Shown piece after piece: positions 36,707 to 48,600 of a stretch of 64,000 nucleotides of DNA. Position 1 is the stretch's first letter, and each line of letters begins with the position of its first letter. The stretch covers positions 2,635,001 through 2,699,000 of the forward strand of contig CM063253.1 of the NCBI GenBank assembly GCA_032158295.1, read 5' to 3'. The DNA is from Pycnopodia helianthoides (taxonomy: Eukaryota; Echinodermata; Asteroidea; Forcipulatida; Asteriidae). Under the pieces are notes generated by a model. That model had not been told where the DNA came from, did no database searches, and saw only the letters and a list, made by a program, of their open reading frames with translations. Position numbers and translations under genes: made by a program.

Positions 36707-37612
36707 TAAAAAAGAAAATTTTTTGACAGAATTTCAGTATTCGTTTTCTGTTAAGTTGCAAATATTCTTGATGTGTGTTCTACATCATTATGTCATGCTG
36801 TCCTATCAGGGAAATTGTGTAAATCATTGAGGAAGATATTTATTTCGCCTAAACTATATCGTGCGCTGCCAGCACCCCAGCATTGCTGGTGCGGCATATA
36901 ACTTGCGCGTACAGATTGGTCTATAGGAGCAACACGTTACTCACACTTTCCTGATTTTTAAGGTATTTTAACTTATTTCCTTTCCCTTTTTTAGGGGGGG
37001 GGGGTGATGAGGGGAAAAAGTTTTGCGGTTAATGTACATTAAGTAATTTTTTTTTTTTTTCAGTGTACCAATTTTCTGAAGGATATTACTTGTTTCACAC
37101 ATGGTCTTTAAGTTATTCAAGTTTACAAAATAACAAGATTGATGTTTGCCAACTGAGTATGGTAAACTTGTTTGTTGGGGGTTGTTGTTAATTTGTTTAA
37201 AGAAGAGTTACATTGATATGAATAATAAGTTGGAAACAACATTTTGGAAGACTGAGACAATCACTTTAAAAGCGGGATACCAACTTGATTTTGGTATGTT
37301 GTATAACACTTTATACAACAATTGAATGCACTTGTCTTGCACCACTGTTCAACACTAATTAAGTCTTTGATAATGTTGCAACATTGAAACCTTGTTTAAG
37401 AAAACACACCCCATGCTTTCTACTTGCACAGTAAACAATGTTGTACATGTGAAAGAGTAACTTGATATGAAACCATGGTGCAACTGTTTCACAGTGAAAC
37501 CATGGTGAAACTAAGCTTGCAGGAAACGATGGGTTTATTCTAAAAGTGTAACACATGTACAGTACGGTGTAGTATCTGATTGGTGTGTTATAACCTGCAT
37601 TAATGTTCCCAA

Positions 37613-38187
37613 CTTTAGAATCGTCCCAACTATAGTTGGGACCGTTCCAAACTTCAGTGTGACTGTTGAGATGGCCCAATTATAGCTGGGATCAGAGATC
37701 TGTCACCAAGCAGGCAACCAGCAGCTGTTGCACATTGCATTTGATGGTCGCAACACTAGACTGCTGGTGATTTCAGTTGCATGTGTGTGTGAGGGAGAAA
37801 CAATTGATTCTTCACAAGTTTTTCTCAAGTTTTGCGATGAGAATTACTGTGTATCACACATGAGCCCTGGTGTAAGCCGAGAGACACTTTGGAGGATCAA
37901 AAATTACTTTAGAGGCCCACTGACAGACCCCTTGTATATGACATTTCACTCTCAAACAGCGCCCTCACTGAGGCAAAAGGAGGCAGTTCATTGGACAATA
38001 GCTGTTCTTGGTGCGTAAAAAACGTGACCTCAACAGCGTTGCGTGTTAGGCAAGTGGTCTATTCTGGTCATCTACATGTTGTACATCACTATTTAGTGTC
38101 ATTATCACTATCATGCAATCCCATCTACAGTTGGGCTGTTCCACAAGTATCGACTGATCCCAACTATAGTCGGGACAATTGTAAAAT
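37613..38187. mobile_element. Inverted-end DNA element with CCCAACTATAGTTGGG termini
   Basis: Left end TTTAGAATCGTCCCAACTAT followed by AGTTGGGACCG; right end, read on the other strand, TTTTACAATTGTCCCGACTA followed by TAGTTGGGATC. The CCCAACTATAGTTGGG block is itself palindromic, and weaker versions occur inside near 37677 and 38118. No coding capacity. Confidence 0.55.
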
Positions 38188-39568
38188 AACTTAGGACGGA
38201 GTATTAATATGGTGATTTTAAAAACTTTGGTCTTTACCATTGTGTGCATGCCTTTTGCATGACATTATTCGTTGGAACTTCTGAGATTATCTGAAATTCC
38301 ACAATGTAGCTTCAATTTTTCTTTTATCATTTAACAGAATTTGATAAACAGGTTGTTAAAAAGGGAAAACAGTTTTGATGGACATAAGTTACACCAAAAA
38401 CTCAGCAATTATTTTTCAGACAAAGCCAAAACTGTTGGTTGAAGGGCTTGGCTTGTTGAATTATTCAACACAGTGTGTGGTAAAAGGACAAGGTGCTGGA
38501 TTAAATTGTCACTTTATGTATTTATTTATATTATTACAAAGACTGGCAATGTGATTGTTTGTCTCTTAATTCAATTGTTTTGTTGAAGCATGTAAACATT
38601 AGTTATAGATCTGTCCATAGAAACTGTTTACAATAATGAAGGGCTTTACCAACAAAGGAAAAAGTTGCAAAGATGTATTTGTTTTGCTTCAAAACAATTT
38701 GGAGTGCATTTCTATTTTGGTTTTGGATGTCAATGTGGGAAAAAGCACAACATTAACATGTCGGCCATCTTAAAAAATGGCTGCCATCTTGGATCTTCAA
38801 ATTTTCAATCTCTTTATTTAAAAAAGGAATTCTGGTAGTTGAAATGCAGTGACCTATACAATTTACAGAGTTAAGAGTATATCAAAAACAAATTTGATCT
38901 CTTTGCAATAATTTCAGGTAATGAGTAATTGGCACCCTGGATATAACAATGTCCAAATCCGATAGATTTGAATATCATTTAATGGTTCAAACGGGAAGTT
39001 TGTTTTTATTGACAAAATAAACAGTTGAGTTAGCACAACCGGCTGGTCAACTTAAAAAAACAACCAGTCGATTGCAATGCACTAATTTTTAGGAATTATG
39101 CGCTGTTTATCTCACCCACTGGGAGATCAATACTTTCTTTCTTGTGATCTCTGAAATCATTAGTCCGCCCTAAAACATGCTTAGTTGAATCCGTTACTGT
39201 TTTTGTTTCCGATTTCCATCACTATTACGTTATCTATGTTGTGTTAATTTAGATTTTATGACATGTATATTAATTTATTTAAAGTTGTTCAGATTATTAC
39301 CGCATTCACATCCACAGAAACTGTAATTGAAGAACTTATTAATTTTATTGTATATAATAAGGATAATGTTAAAGAGACTCTAACGTGATGAGTCGATAAA
39401 AGTAGTGACACAAATTAAAAGTATTGTCATTGAGTAGATCATGAACATGTTGGATATAAAGTTCGCCGAGTATGACAATGAATAAAGTTCGTGGTAGCAG
39501 GCATTCAGCTACAGCACACTTTAAATAACTTTGTTAATAATTGTTTTCTTTGGTGGTTTCATTTATAT

Positions 39569-39947
39569 TTAAAGGAACATTACAGAATTGGTTTTTGCTA
39601 ACAAAACAGTTGCTGGCAGTGTAAGCACTTAATGTAATCCACCATATACATAGACTGACAAACCTGTAGAAGTTTGAGATCGATCGGCCATCTGGGTCAC
39701 GAGAAAATAGTGAAAAACCGATTACACATTTGCATAAATCATATAGATTCAACAAATGAATAAAACGCTCACTGAGCGATAAACTCCATCGGAAAATTAC
39801 TTTATTAATTTCTCATCAAATATGGCATTTCAGACAGAAATATTTCAAGTGATGTATCACTATCATCATTAGACCGTGTAAGTTTTATTCTGTGATCAAA
39901 AGTAATTTTACAAGTTTTTTTCTTACCAATTTGTAATGTTCCTTTAA
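39569..39947. mobile_element. TTAA-bounded MITE, family 1 copy 2
   Basis: 379-bp copy of the element at 1536-1909, ends AGGAACATTACAGAATTGG and complement, TTAA on each side. Intergenic. Confidence 0.85.
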
Positions 39948-41149
39948 GATAAGTTGGAACATGGAGCATAGCGGTTGGACAGACAATAATGTGAAATTTG
40001 GCTCTGATTTTAGATTACCTGATGCATTATGTGTGACCATAATAATGAGCATTTAAAAATGTTTACCTGACCACTCGATTGCTGTGGCACTCTAATGACA
40101 AGCTTGCGTGGAGAGCCTACAACTTGTAAGTAAACTGGTCGTCCACTTGGTAAGTTAAGGCTGAAATGTCTGTTTGTATTAGACCTACATAAATATCTTT
40201 CAATCACCCCCCCCCCCCCGCACTGCTATGTTGTTTTTTAGTCAGACCTACCCAGACCCTGGCATAACCTTAGCCTACATTGCCTGATACATGTTTCATT
40301 TTGTTCATTGTCTTGTTTGTTTTGCCGCTTTCGTTGTGATTGTTATTTGCTGCTTTAATAACTTGGTGTTGTTATTTTAATGTGTTCTTCCTATACTAGT
40401 ATTAGGCCTAGGCCTACCTGGTTTTGTTTCTGTAATAATACATTGCTTTCAGTATCTGTTTCATTTGCTACTTTTATTATTAATATTATAGCTTTTTAAA
40501 ATGAACCTTAAATTTGATCATTGTAATATATTTTTATTACTTGCCTTTTTGTGATAGTGTTTAGGTCAATCAAAACTGAATTAATTTTAAAGTACAGTAT
40601 AATTTTGTTTAAACTGGAACTTGAAGCGGCTACCCTGATAAAATATAATGAGTAAACTAGGCTTATGTTGAAATTAATTAATGTCAAATGGCTAACCGCA
40701 ACAGACTTTTTCTTATTATTGTTATGCAATGGCACAACTTTTCCGACCATATATATATAGTAACACCTGCCTGTTGCCTTGCTTGGTCGTGTCCTGTGCG
40801 AACTGCACTCTTTAGTAGGGTGACATTGCATTCAGTTTAACAGTCTTAAACATATTTATTTAATTAATTATTTATTAAGTTAGTTAGTTATTCATTTTTT
40901 TAAATTGACTACAAATTTATAAACGTTCCAATTTGTATATGTTCTAAATTACCTTCATGTTTACATGTATCACACAGCGTGAATTAGCCATTTTTCGACA
41001 GGGTGCCGAATTTGTATTTGTGCATGTGCTGAGTTCGTGGGTGCGGACTAGGAGTTTTCTAGGTGCCGAAATTGTCGGTGCCGAGTTTGCAAGGTGCAGA
41101 GTTTGTGGGTGCCGATTTGCAAGGTGCCGAAGTGACCGGTTGTACATAC

Positions 41150-41363
41150 TATAGACCCATTGCACAATGCACAGCTCACATACACCGCATCTCCTGTCCG
41201 CCATTTTGGTTGTCAAAACATGCACAAAAGGATGGTACACGTGTTTACGCACCAATGCGCGTGTAAACACGTGTACCATCCTTTTTGTGCACGTTTTGAC
41301 ACCCAAGATGGCGGACAGGAGACGTGCGTGCAAGTGTACCGCGTATTGTGCAATGGGTCTATA
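41150..41363. mobile_element. Near-perfect palindromic MITE of about 214 bp
   Basis: Ends TATAGACCCATTGCACAAT and ATTGTGCAATGGGTCTATA. The arms continue (CCTGTCCGCCATTTTGG against CCAAGATGGCGGACAGG) to an almost loop-free centre (GGTACACGTGTTTACGC / GCGTGTAAACACGTGTACC). TA-type ends. Spurious open frames on both strands mirror each other because of the palindrome. Confidence 0.85.
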
Positions 41364-42372
41364 GACCGACAGCACCTAAGGAAATCGACGTCTGGATAAC
41401 GTAATTTTGACAGCACCCGACTATACCGCTGCGCACCCTGACCCTTATCATGTATGGCGACAACCCTAGAGATGTTTGTATGTGCACAGATAGATACAGA
41501 TACCCCAAACCGGCCACTAGCAAAATCCGTGCCAACGCAAGTGATACCTGTAAAGCAATGGACGCGAGCAGGGAGATGATAAAAAAAATTGTGATTTTAG
41601 AATGAAAAAATCACCAACGCATCAGTCTTCCCCTCTTTCTTACTCTTACTGTCCATGCTGTCTTAGTCTTTAGTCTTAACTTTAAGACAAGACTCTAGAC
41701 TCCATAGTCTTAGAACTGTCTTAACTCGTCTTAGAACTGTCTTAATTCCTAGCTTACTCTAGCAGTGTCTAGTCTTACTCTTCTTAGTCCTTGTCAGTGT
41801 ACTGTTAGTCTTAGTCTTGGATTTGGAAACAGTGTTAAATCAAACTATAAATACCCCGGTATACCTTTTTCCACGATATCTAGCTGTTGGCTGTTTCTCC
41901 GTTTTGGCTTCTAAACTTTATCCATGTTTGCAAAATGATAAAAGTAGAAGGAAGTCATACATAGTAGATAATTATTTTATTTACAATATGATTTTTCCCC
42001 TAAAGATCAGCAGACGACTTCATTGGATACAATGATTTCATTGGATAAACGTGCAGTGACGTAAACTTTCCATATCTGTGTTATGATTGGTCCGAGGTGA
42101 TGTAGTTTGTCAGCAGCACAAAACACTCAGCAGCTAAATGCTGTTCGCTCGTCCCCAGCGCCTTGCCTTAAAACCAAAGGCGCTGGGATGGGCAAACGTA
42201 TCGTTAACGTTAATGCTCAGTCCCATCATGCATCACACTCACACTGCAAGCACTGCAAGCATTGCACGCATGACGTACTTCCTGAACAAGAATCTGTGCA
42301 AGCTGATTAGCCCATCCCAGCGGTCCTGGATAGGCCGCCGCTGGGGCCGATCGAACTAAACGCTGTAGCTAG

Positions 42373-42646
42373 TTTATGGTCGCTCGAACAGCGCCCTCAC
42401 TTGAAAAACTAAATTAATAGTCTGGTGTCCAGTTCTGCATAGTTTGCACACAAAGAACAACAAGGAGAGGTCTCTCGTCTGCGAGTCGGTCGCTATACGA
42501 GATTCCTTAGTTGTAAATTTGGTAGTCATGGACGCCTTGTAAGAAACCAGGAAATCTGTCAACTTTTGAAGAGTTTAGGAGATCACTGCAACATTTTATC
42601 TCTTCCAAGCAGAGGCTACGAACGCCACACTATAAATTCAAGTCAT
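42373..42646 (+). promoter_or_regulatory. IFT74: Probable IFT74 promoter-proximal region and first exon (5' UTR plus AT of the start codon)
   Basis: A strong donor CAT|GTAAGT lies at 42647. Joining AT (42645-42646) to the G at 45015 gives ATG followed directly by NRPPSGG, the proline/glycine-rich IFT74 N-terminus. The region before it is free of the dispersed repeats typical of the neighbourhood. The transcription start is not determined. A small hairpin CCCAGCGCCTTG / CAAAGGCGCTGGG lies upstream at about 42157-42190. Confidence 0.45.
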
Positions 42647-45600
42647 GTAAGTAATCAGATGCGTATAGTTAGTTGATAATTGTCAGCCATTTTTGGAGTA
42701 ACTTTTCGAGTGGCTGTTGTGTAAAACTAAAAACAACTGAAGAAAGGGAGTTTGGTCATCTTTTTCTTGCCCATTTGTTTTAGCTTTAAAAATCAAATAA
42801 TGTTACTTGTCAGAGTCAGACTTAAAATACAGTACACGTACACTGCAGGATAGACAGTTACATACATGTATTTGCAACACAAAAAAGACTACACAGGTCA
42901 TAGCGCTGACCAGTGTGAAGTTGGCTTCTCGTTTGACGTTCGATATTCGACAATGAACGCTGAATGTCAAAACCAGTTACTGGTTTGACATTCAGCGTTC
43001 ATTTGTGCACGAATCCGAATGAACTGTATTGAAGCTTTTTACATATGTCCAGACCCCATGGGCCGGGCACCACTGCATACAGAATTAAAAAGGAGGGTCC
43101 AAGGAACACACCCATGGCAACCTTGACCCGGCCCATGGGGTTTTAATATTTTTTATAGATTTTTGAAAAAATTATATTTTGACGCACACAAATCTACCGT
43201 GCAGTATGCACTTAATCAATGCATTTACTCCACATTTTTTGAATGGTCAGTTTCACATGTCCAGACCCCATGGGCCGAGCACCACTACGTATAGAATTAA
43301 ATAGGAGGGTCCAAGGAATACACCCATGGCAACCTTGACCCGGCCCATGGGGTTTTAATATTTTTTATAGATTTTTGAAAAAATTATATTTTGACGCACA
43401 CAAATCTACCGTGCAGTATGCACTTAATCAATGCATTTACTCCACATTTTTTGAATGGTCAGTTTCACATGTCCAGACCCCATGGGCCGAGCACCACTAC
43501 GTATAGAATTAAATAGGAGGGTCCAAGGAATACACCCATGGCAACCTTGACCCGGTCCATGGGGTTTTAATATTTTTTATAGATTTTTGAAAAAATTATA
43601 TTTTGACGCACACAAATCTACCGTGCAGTATGCACTTAATCAATGCATTTACTCCACATTTTTTGAATGGTCAGTTTCACATGGCCAGACCCCATGGGCC
43701 GGGCACCAATACGTAAAGAATTAAATAGAAGGGTCCAAGGTACACACCCATGGCAACCTTGACCCGGCCCATGGGGTTTTAATATTTTTTATAGATTTTT
43801 GAAAAAATTATATTTTGACGCACACAAATCTACCGTGCAGTATGCACTTAATCAATGCATTTACTCCACATTTTTTGAATGGTCAGTTTCACATGTCCAG
43901 ACCCCATGGGCCGGGTCAAGGTTGCCATGGGTGTGTTCCTTGGACCCTCCTCTTTAATTCTATACGTAGTGGTGCCCGGCCCATGGGGTCTGGACATGTG
44001 AAACTGACCGTTTCAAAGTGGGAATAATTCCGTTGATGAAGTGCACAATACCAATGTACTGTCGGTTATTTTCATGTCAAAATATAATCTTTTCAAAAAT
44101 CTATAAAAAATACTAAAACCCCATGGGCCGGGTCAAGGTTGCCATGGGTGTGTTCCTTGGACCCTCCTCTTTAATTCTATACGTAGTGGTGCCCGGCCCA
44201 TGGGGTCTGGACATGTGAAACTGACCGTTTCAAAGTGGGAATAATTCCATTGATGAAGTGCACAATACCAATGTACTGTCGGTTATTTTCATGTCAAAAT
44301 ATAATCTTTTTCAAAAATCTATAAAAAATACTAAAACCCCATGGGCCGGGTCAAGGTTGCCATGGGTGTGTTCCTTGGACCCTCCTCTTTAATTCTATAC
44401 GTAGTGGTGCCCGGCCCATGGGGTCTGGACATGTAAAAAATGCTTCGATACAGTTCCATTGATTTTGTGCACAATTGAATGTTGAATGTCAAACCAGTAA
44501 CTGGAACTGGTTTGACATTCGAATGTCGAATATCGAACGTCAAACGAGAAACCAACTTCACACTGGTCATAGCGCTGTACTGTAGTGTATACCATTACCA
44601 GTGACATGCGCATCAAGACAGATTCAAGTGTCGTACGTGGACATGATTGATGGGATTGATGGATGCCGGTCAGTTTGATCGTTTTGATCTGTATTGCATG
44701 TGATTATAATATACAAAGCAATATTCCTCATGAATTACACCAAAAAGGAGTGCGAAAATTTACATTCTTTGACTTTTGAGTTTCGATTGAACAAAAAAAT
44801 GCATAAGCCATTTTAAATTAACAAAGTTTGGAAAGACTTGCAACTGGCCTTTTTAACTTTAAGTAATTGAAAAGCAATATTTATCACAACTTCTCTCAAT
44901 TCAATCACCCCTCCCCCTCCAACTCTTAGTGATTGCACATTTTCCATTTGTAATATATTGTTTTTCTCTCATCATTATTTTCAATAACATGCCAAGTGAT
45001 AACCTAAATTTCAGGAATCGGCCACCTTCAGGTGGAGGCCGGAGAGCAACTACAGGTGCTCGACCTAACAGCTCCTTACTGAGACAAGCCCCACCAGGAA
45101 CTGCAATGAGAATGCCTCAAGGAACTGGGGTAAATCTAACACCACCTAGTTTAACTGATTTCTTTATGAAGGTTTATTTTGTTTACACTTGACCACGGCC
45201 AAAGGCCAGTGATTTCAGCATCGGGCCGGTAAACTCATGCCCGGACAGGTACGGTGGTCTTGTGTTTTTCAATTGAAAAACACAAGACCACAATGTTGTG
45301 TAATGTCTAAAAAATAGAAGAAGAAAACAATTCTGATGTTGATGTTAAGTCTAATAAATATGTTTCCATAAATAAATGAGATATATCCTCTCTCACTTCT
45401 CTTGGATTTCGGATGCTGCAGTTGAAGTAAGCAGAGTAATCCCAAAATACCACTTAAAATATAAATTGATGTTTGTTGTTTTCACTCAAATGGGACTTTT
45501 TGATGATTTTTCCACTGGTGAGTTGTGGTGCCTGTGTTTATTTCAATCTATAGGATTAAAATGAATATTGCTCTTCTAATAACCAATAATAGAATCCATT

Positions 45601-48600
45601 TGATTTGTTAGAGGGGATATAATTAGTAAAGCTGCATCCAAAACTAAAAATTAAAACCTTTATCTAGATACAAAATACATAAGTTGTGTAAGCGTACATT
45701 GCAACTTTTAAAAAAGGTTTGTAACATGTAACACTACAAACAAGAATGTATATTTATTTGTTTTAAGGCCCCAGGTACGGCAAGGCCAGGAACAAGGGGC
45801 GGAGCTGCAGGTGCAGGAGTGGGAGGTATGAAATCTTGGGAATAATATTTCAATGTTAAGAGCATCAATTTGATCCATAGTAAAAAAAAAAATGAATACA
45901 TTAACCCTCCTACTCTCGATAACATTTGCCAGTAAGTTGACCAACCAATTGGAACTATTCAGCAGTACACTATTGCGTATGGTGGAATAATGATATACCT
46001 TAAGATGCAGTATATAATTGTCACATGATATCAAATTGAAGACTGGTGTAGTTTATCTATCATACAAAGCCATAGTGGATGATACTAAATGGTCAGACAG
46101 TAGGAGGGTTGACTGTGTACTGTGTAGATACATTCACATAATACCATTGCAGGCTGGCATAGTTTATCATTTGAAACCACAGTGGATGATATTGAATGGT
46201 CAGATAGTTGAAGGGTTGACTGTGTACTGGCATTCACCACATAATAATATTGCAGGCTGGCATAGTTTATCAATCATGGAAAACCCACATTGGATGATAT
46301 TGAATGGTCTGACAGTAGGAGGGTTGACTGTGTACTGTGGAGACACTTTCACCCATCTGGTACCGTATTGCAGCCTGGCATATCTATCATTCAGAACCAC
46401 AGTTAATGACATAAAATAGTCAGACAGTAAGAGGGTTAATGTGGATGTGTGGTGTTTTTTTTTAAGAAGTAACCATCAATCTTTTACAGTGAAATGGAGA
46501 TTTAGGGTAATGATTGATCTCCATTGTTTTTATATATTTGTTATGTTTTGGTTATTTTGTCAGTCCTTGATGCCAAACTGAGTGTGACTGATCGACCTAC
46601 CACACAACAAGGTCTTGGAGGAATGAGGACTGGTAAAAAAGGTGAGACACCCTGGGTCTTGTTTTAGATCTTATTCATGTTAAAGGTAGGTTCATAGATC
46701 AGTAAATACTCCAAAATTTACCAAAATAACCATTGGGTGAGAAGCACTGCAGCTGTTGATAGCAAAAAAAATATTCTGAGAAAGGATTCCCTTTGAAGAA
46801 ATACGGTTTGGATAATTTTTCACCCCAGAAAACATTTGAATCAGAGGATCGATTCATGCATGAATCGTTTTTCAGATTTCTGAGGGTTGGTGTTCATTCG
46901 CGAATGCCGCGGCCAGAGATGCGGTTGTATTGAAGTGTGGTGAGCCTCGCAGCGCTTGCAACCCGGACAGGACAGCAGAGTCGGTAACAATTATCAGGAG
47001 ACGTTGATGTTCAGGGTGCTGGAGCAAGACTGCCGCGTGGCCGACAGAGAGGAGAGGGCCGCCGGCCGCGGGCACGCTTGAGTGATTTATTGCACACAAT
47101 ACATGTTATTTGTTATTCTATGGCTCAACACTACAGTATCTCTCTTTATAATTTTGCCTGTAAATCAGCATTATGTTGACAAAAACCAACCAATGGCCCT
47201 ACCTTTAGCTGGGAAAATTTCATTCATTCAATGCATGAGCTTAGCTGTGTGTAAAGATACATGATGTTCCTGTACATTTGATTGGGCTTTTTTGGTTGAT
47301 TCTTTTAAAAAGTAGAGCTTGTTAGCACTGACTTCACTTTTGATGTAATTTTTAAAGAAAATTACGAAATTTATCAATTTTTCATCTTTAGTATTTTGAT
47401 TTTCCTTTTTATTTTTTCATAGGGCCTCAACGTGTTGTAATGGACAAGTCGTATTTCATTGGAATGCTTCGCACTAAACTCAATGAGCTTCAGACAGAAA
47501 ACAATAAACTTCAAGGAAGTATTGACCAAGCTAACGACGAGAATAACAGCTATTTGTCCTATGAAAAACGGTGAGTCAGAAAGGTCCCTACATGAGTACC
47601 CTAGTCCAAGCAGGGTTCTAGGATAGTCTACTGGCTGTAGGCAGTTTGCACTGTGGCAAAGTGGCCTACATGTACATGAGTACCCTAGTCTAAGCAGGGT
47701 TGTAGGATAGTCTACTGACTGTAGGCAGTTTGCACTGTGGCAAAGTGGCCTACTCGAGTACACTAGTCTAAGCAGGGTTGTAGGATAGTCTCTTGGCTGT
47801 AGGCAGTTTGCACTGTGGCAAAGTGTCCTACATGAGTACCCTAGTCTAAGCAGGGTTGTAGGATAGTCTACTGACTGTAGGCAGTTTGCACAGTGGCAAA
47901 GTGCCCTACATGAGTACCCTAGTCTAAGCAGGGTTCTAGGATAGTCTACTGGCTGTAGGCAGTTTGCACAGTGGCAAAGTGCCCTACATGTGTACCCGAA
48001 TCTCGGTCATGACACTTGTGTCCGTGAGCAAGATGCTTTACTATAATTGCTTCTCTTCACCCAGGTGTATAAATGGGTACCTGCGAGGGTAGAGGTTGAT
48101 ATCATGTATGAAAAAGCCTTTGGAGCGCCACGGCAGCACAGGGCTGTATACTCCCCAGGGAGATGAGAAAGATTACAGGAATGCTAGTGGCCCAATGACC
48201 GGGGCACGAATGTAAAGCGCATTGATACGTTATTGTGAAATGCGCTATATAAGAACTAGTTATTATTATTGATATTATTTCCTATCCTGTACTAGGGCGG
48301 AGAGTCTTGCAAATGAAGTCAAGGAACTACAGGGTCAACTTGGTGACTATAATACTGTGAGTTGTTTTATTAATTATTATTCTTTATTCTAGTTAATTGT
48401 TAATTTCATGTCAAACAATAAGCATATATGATTCATGAATCATCAAGTAACGGTTTACAAGGTGCTGTTGTGTAATCTGCAGCCAACCACACCAGAAAAC
48501 ACTGGGGCAAACCCCTCTCTCTTAATAACCCTCCTACTCTCAGTGACTCTTGGCAACATTTTCCAGTGAGTTGACCAACCATTTGAAACCATTCGACTGC

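Larger units (their letters stand above)
35635..42372. other. Intergenic between RNF11 and IFT74
   Basis: RNF11 3' flank and repeats. Contains a tRNA-derived SINE (36563-36706), an inverted-end element (37613-38187), a TTAA-bounded MITE (39569-39947), a C run near 40207, a short degenerate tandem repeat (about 41000-41145), a near-perfect palindrome (41150-41363) and a CTTAGTCTTA-type low-complexity run (about 41655-41820). AATAAA at 39481 is a candidate distal RNF11 poly(A) signal, by analogy with its long 3' UTR in vertebrates; weak. No protein gene supported. Confidence 0.55.

Noticed and set aside
40944..41399. Pentapeptide-repeat-like frame (GAEFARCR...) and mirrored frames
   Set aside because: Arises from a short degenerate tandem repeat and the adjoining palindrome; no conservation or start context.
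44989..45014. ATG at 44989 as the IFT74 start
   Set aside because: Possible, but it lies upstream of a strong acceptor in intron-like sequence; the split-codon model fits phase and length. Kept as an alternative.
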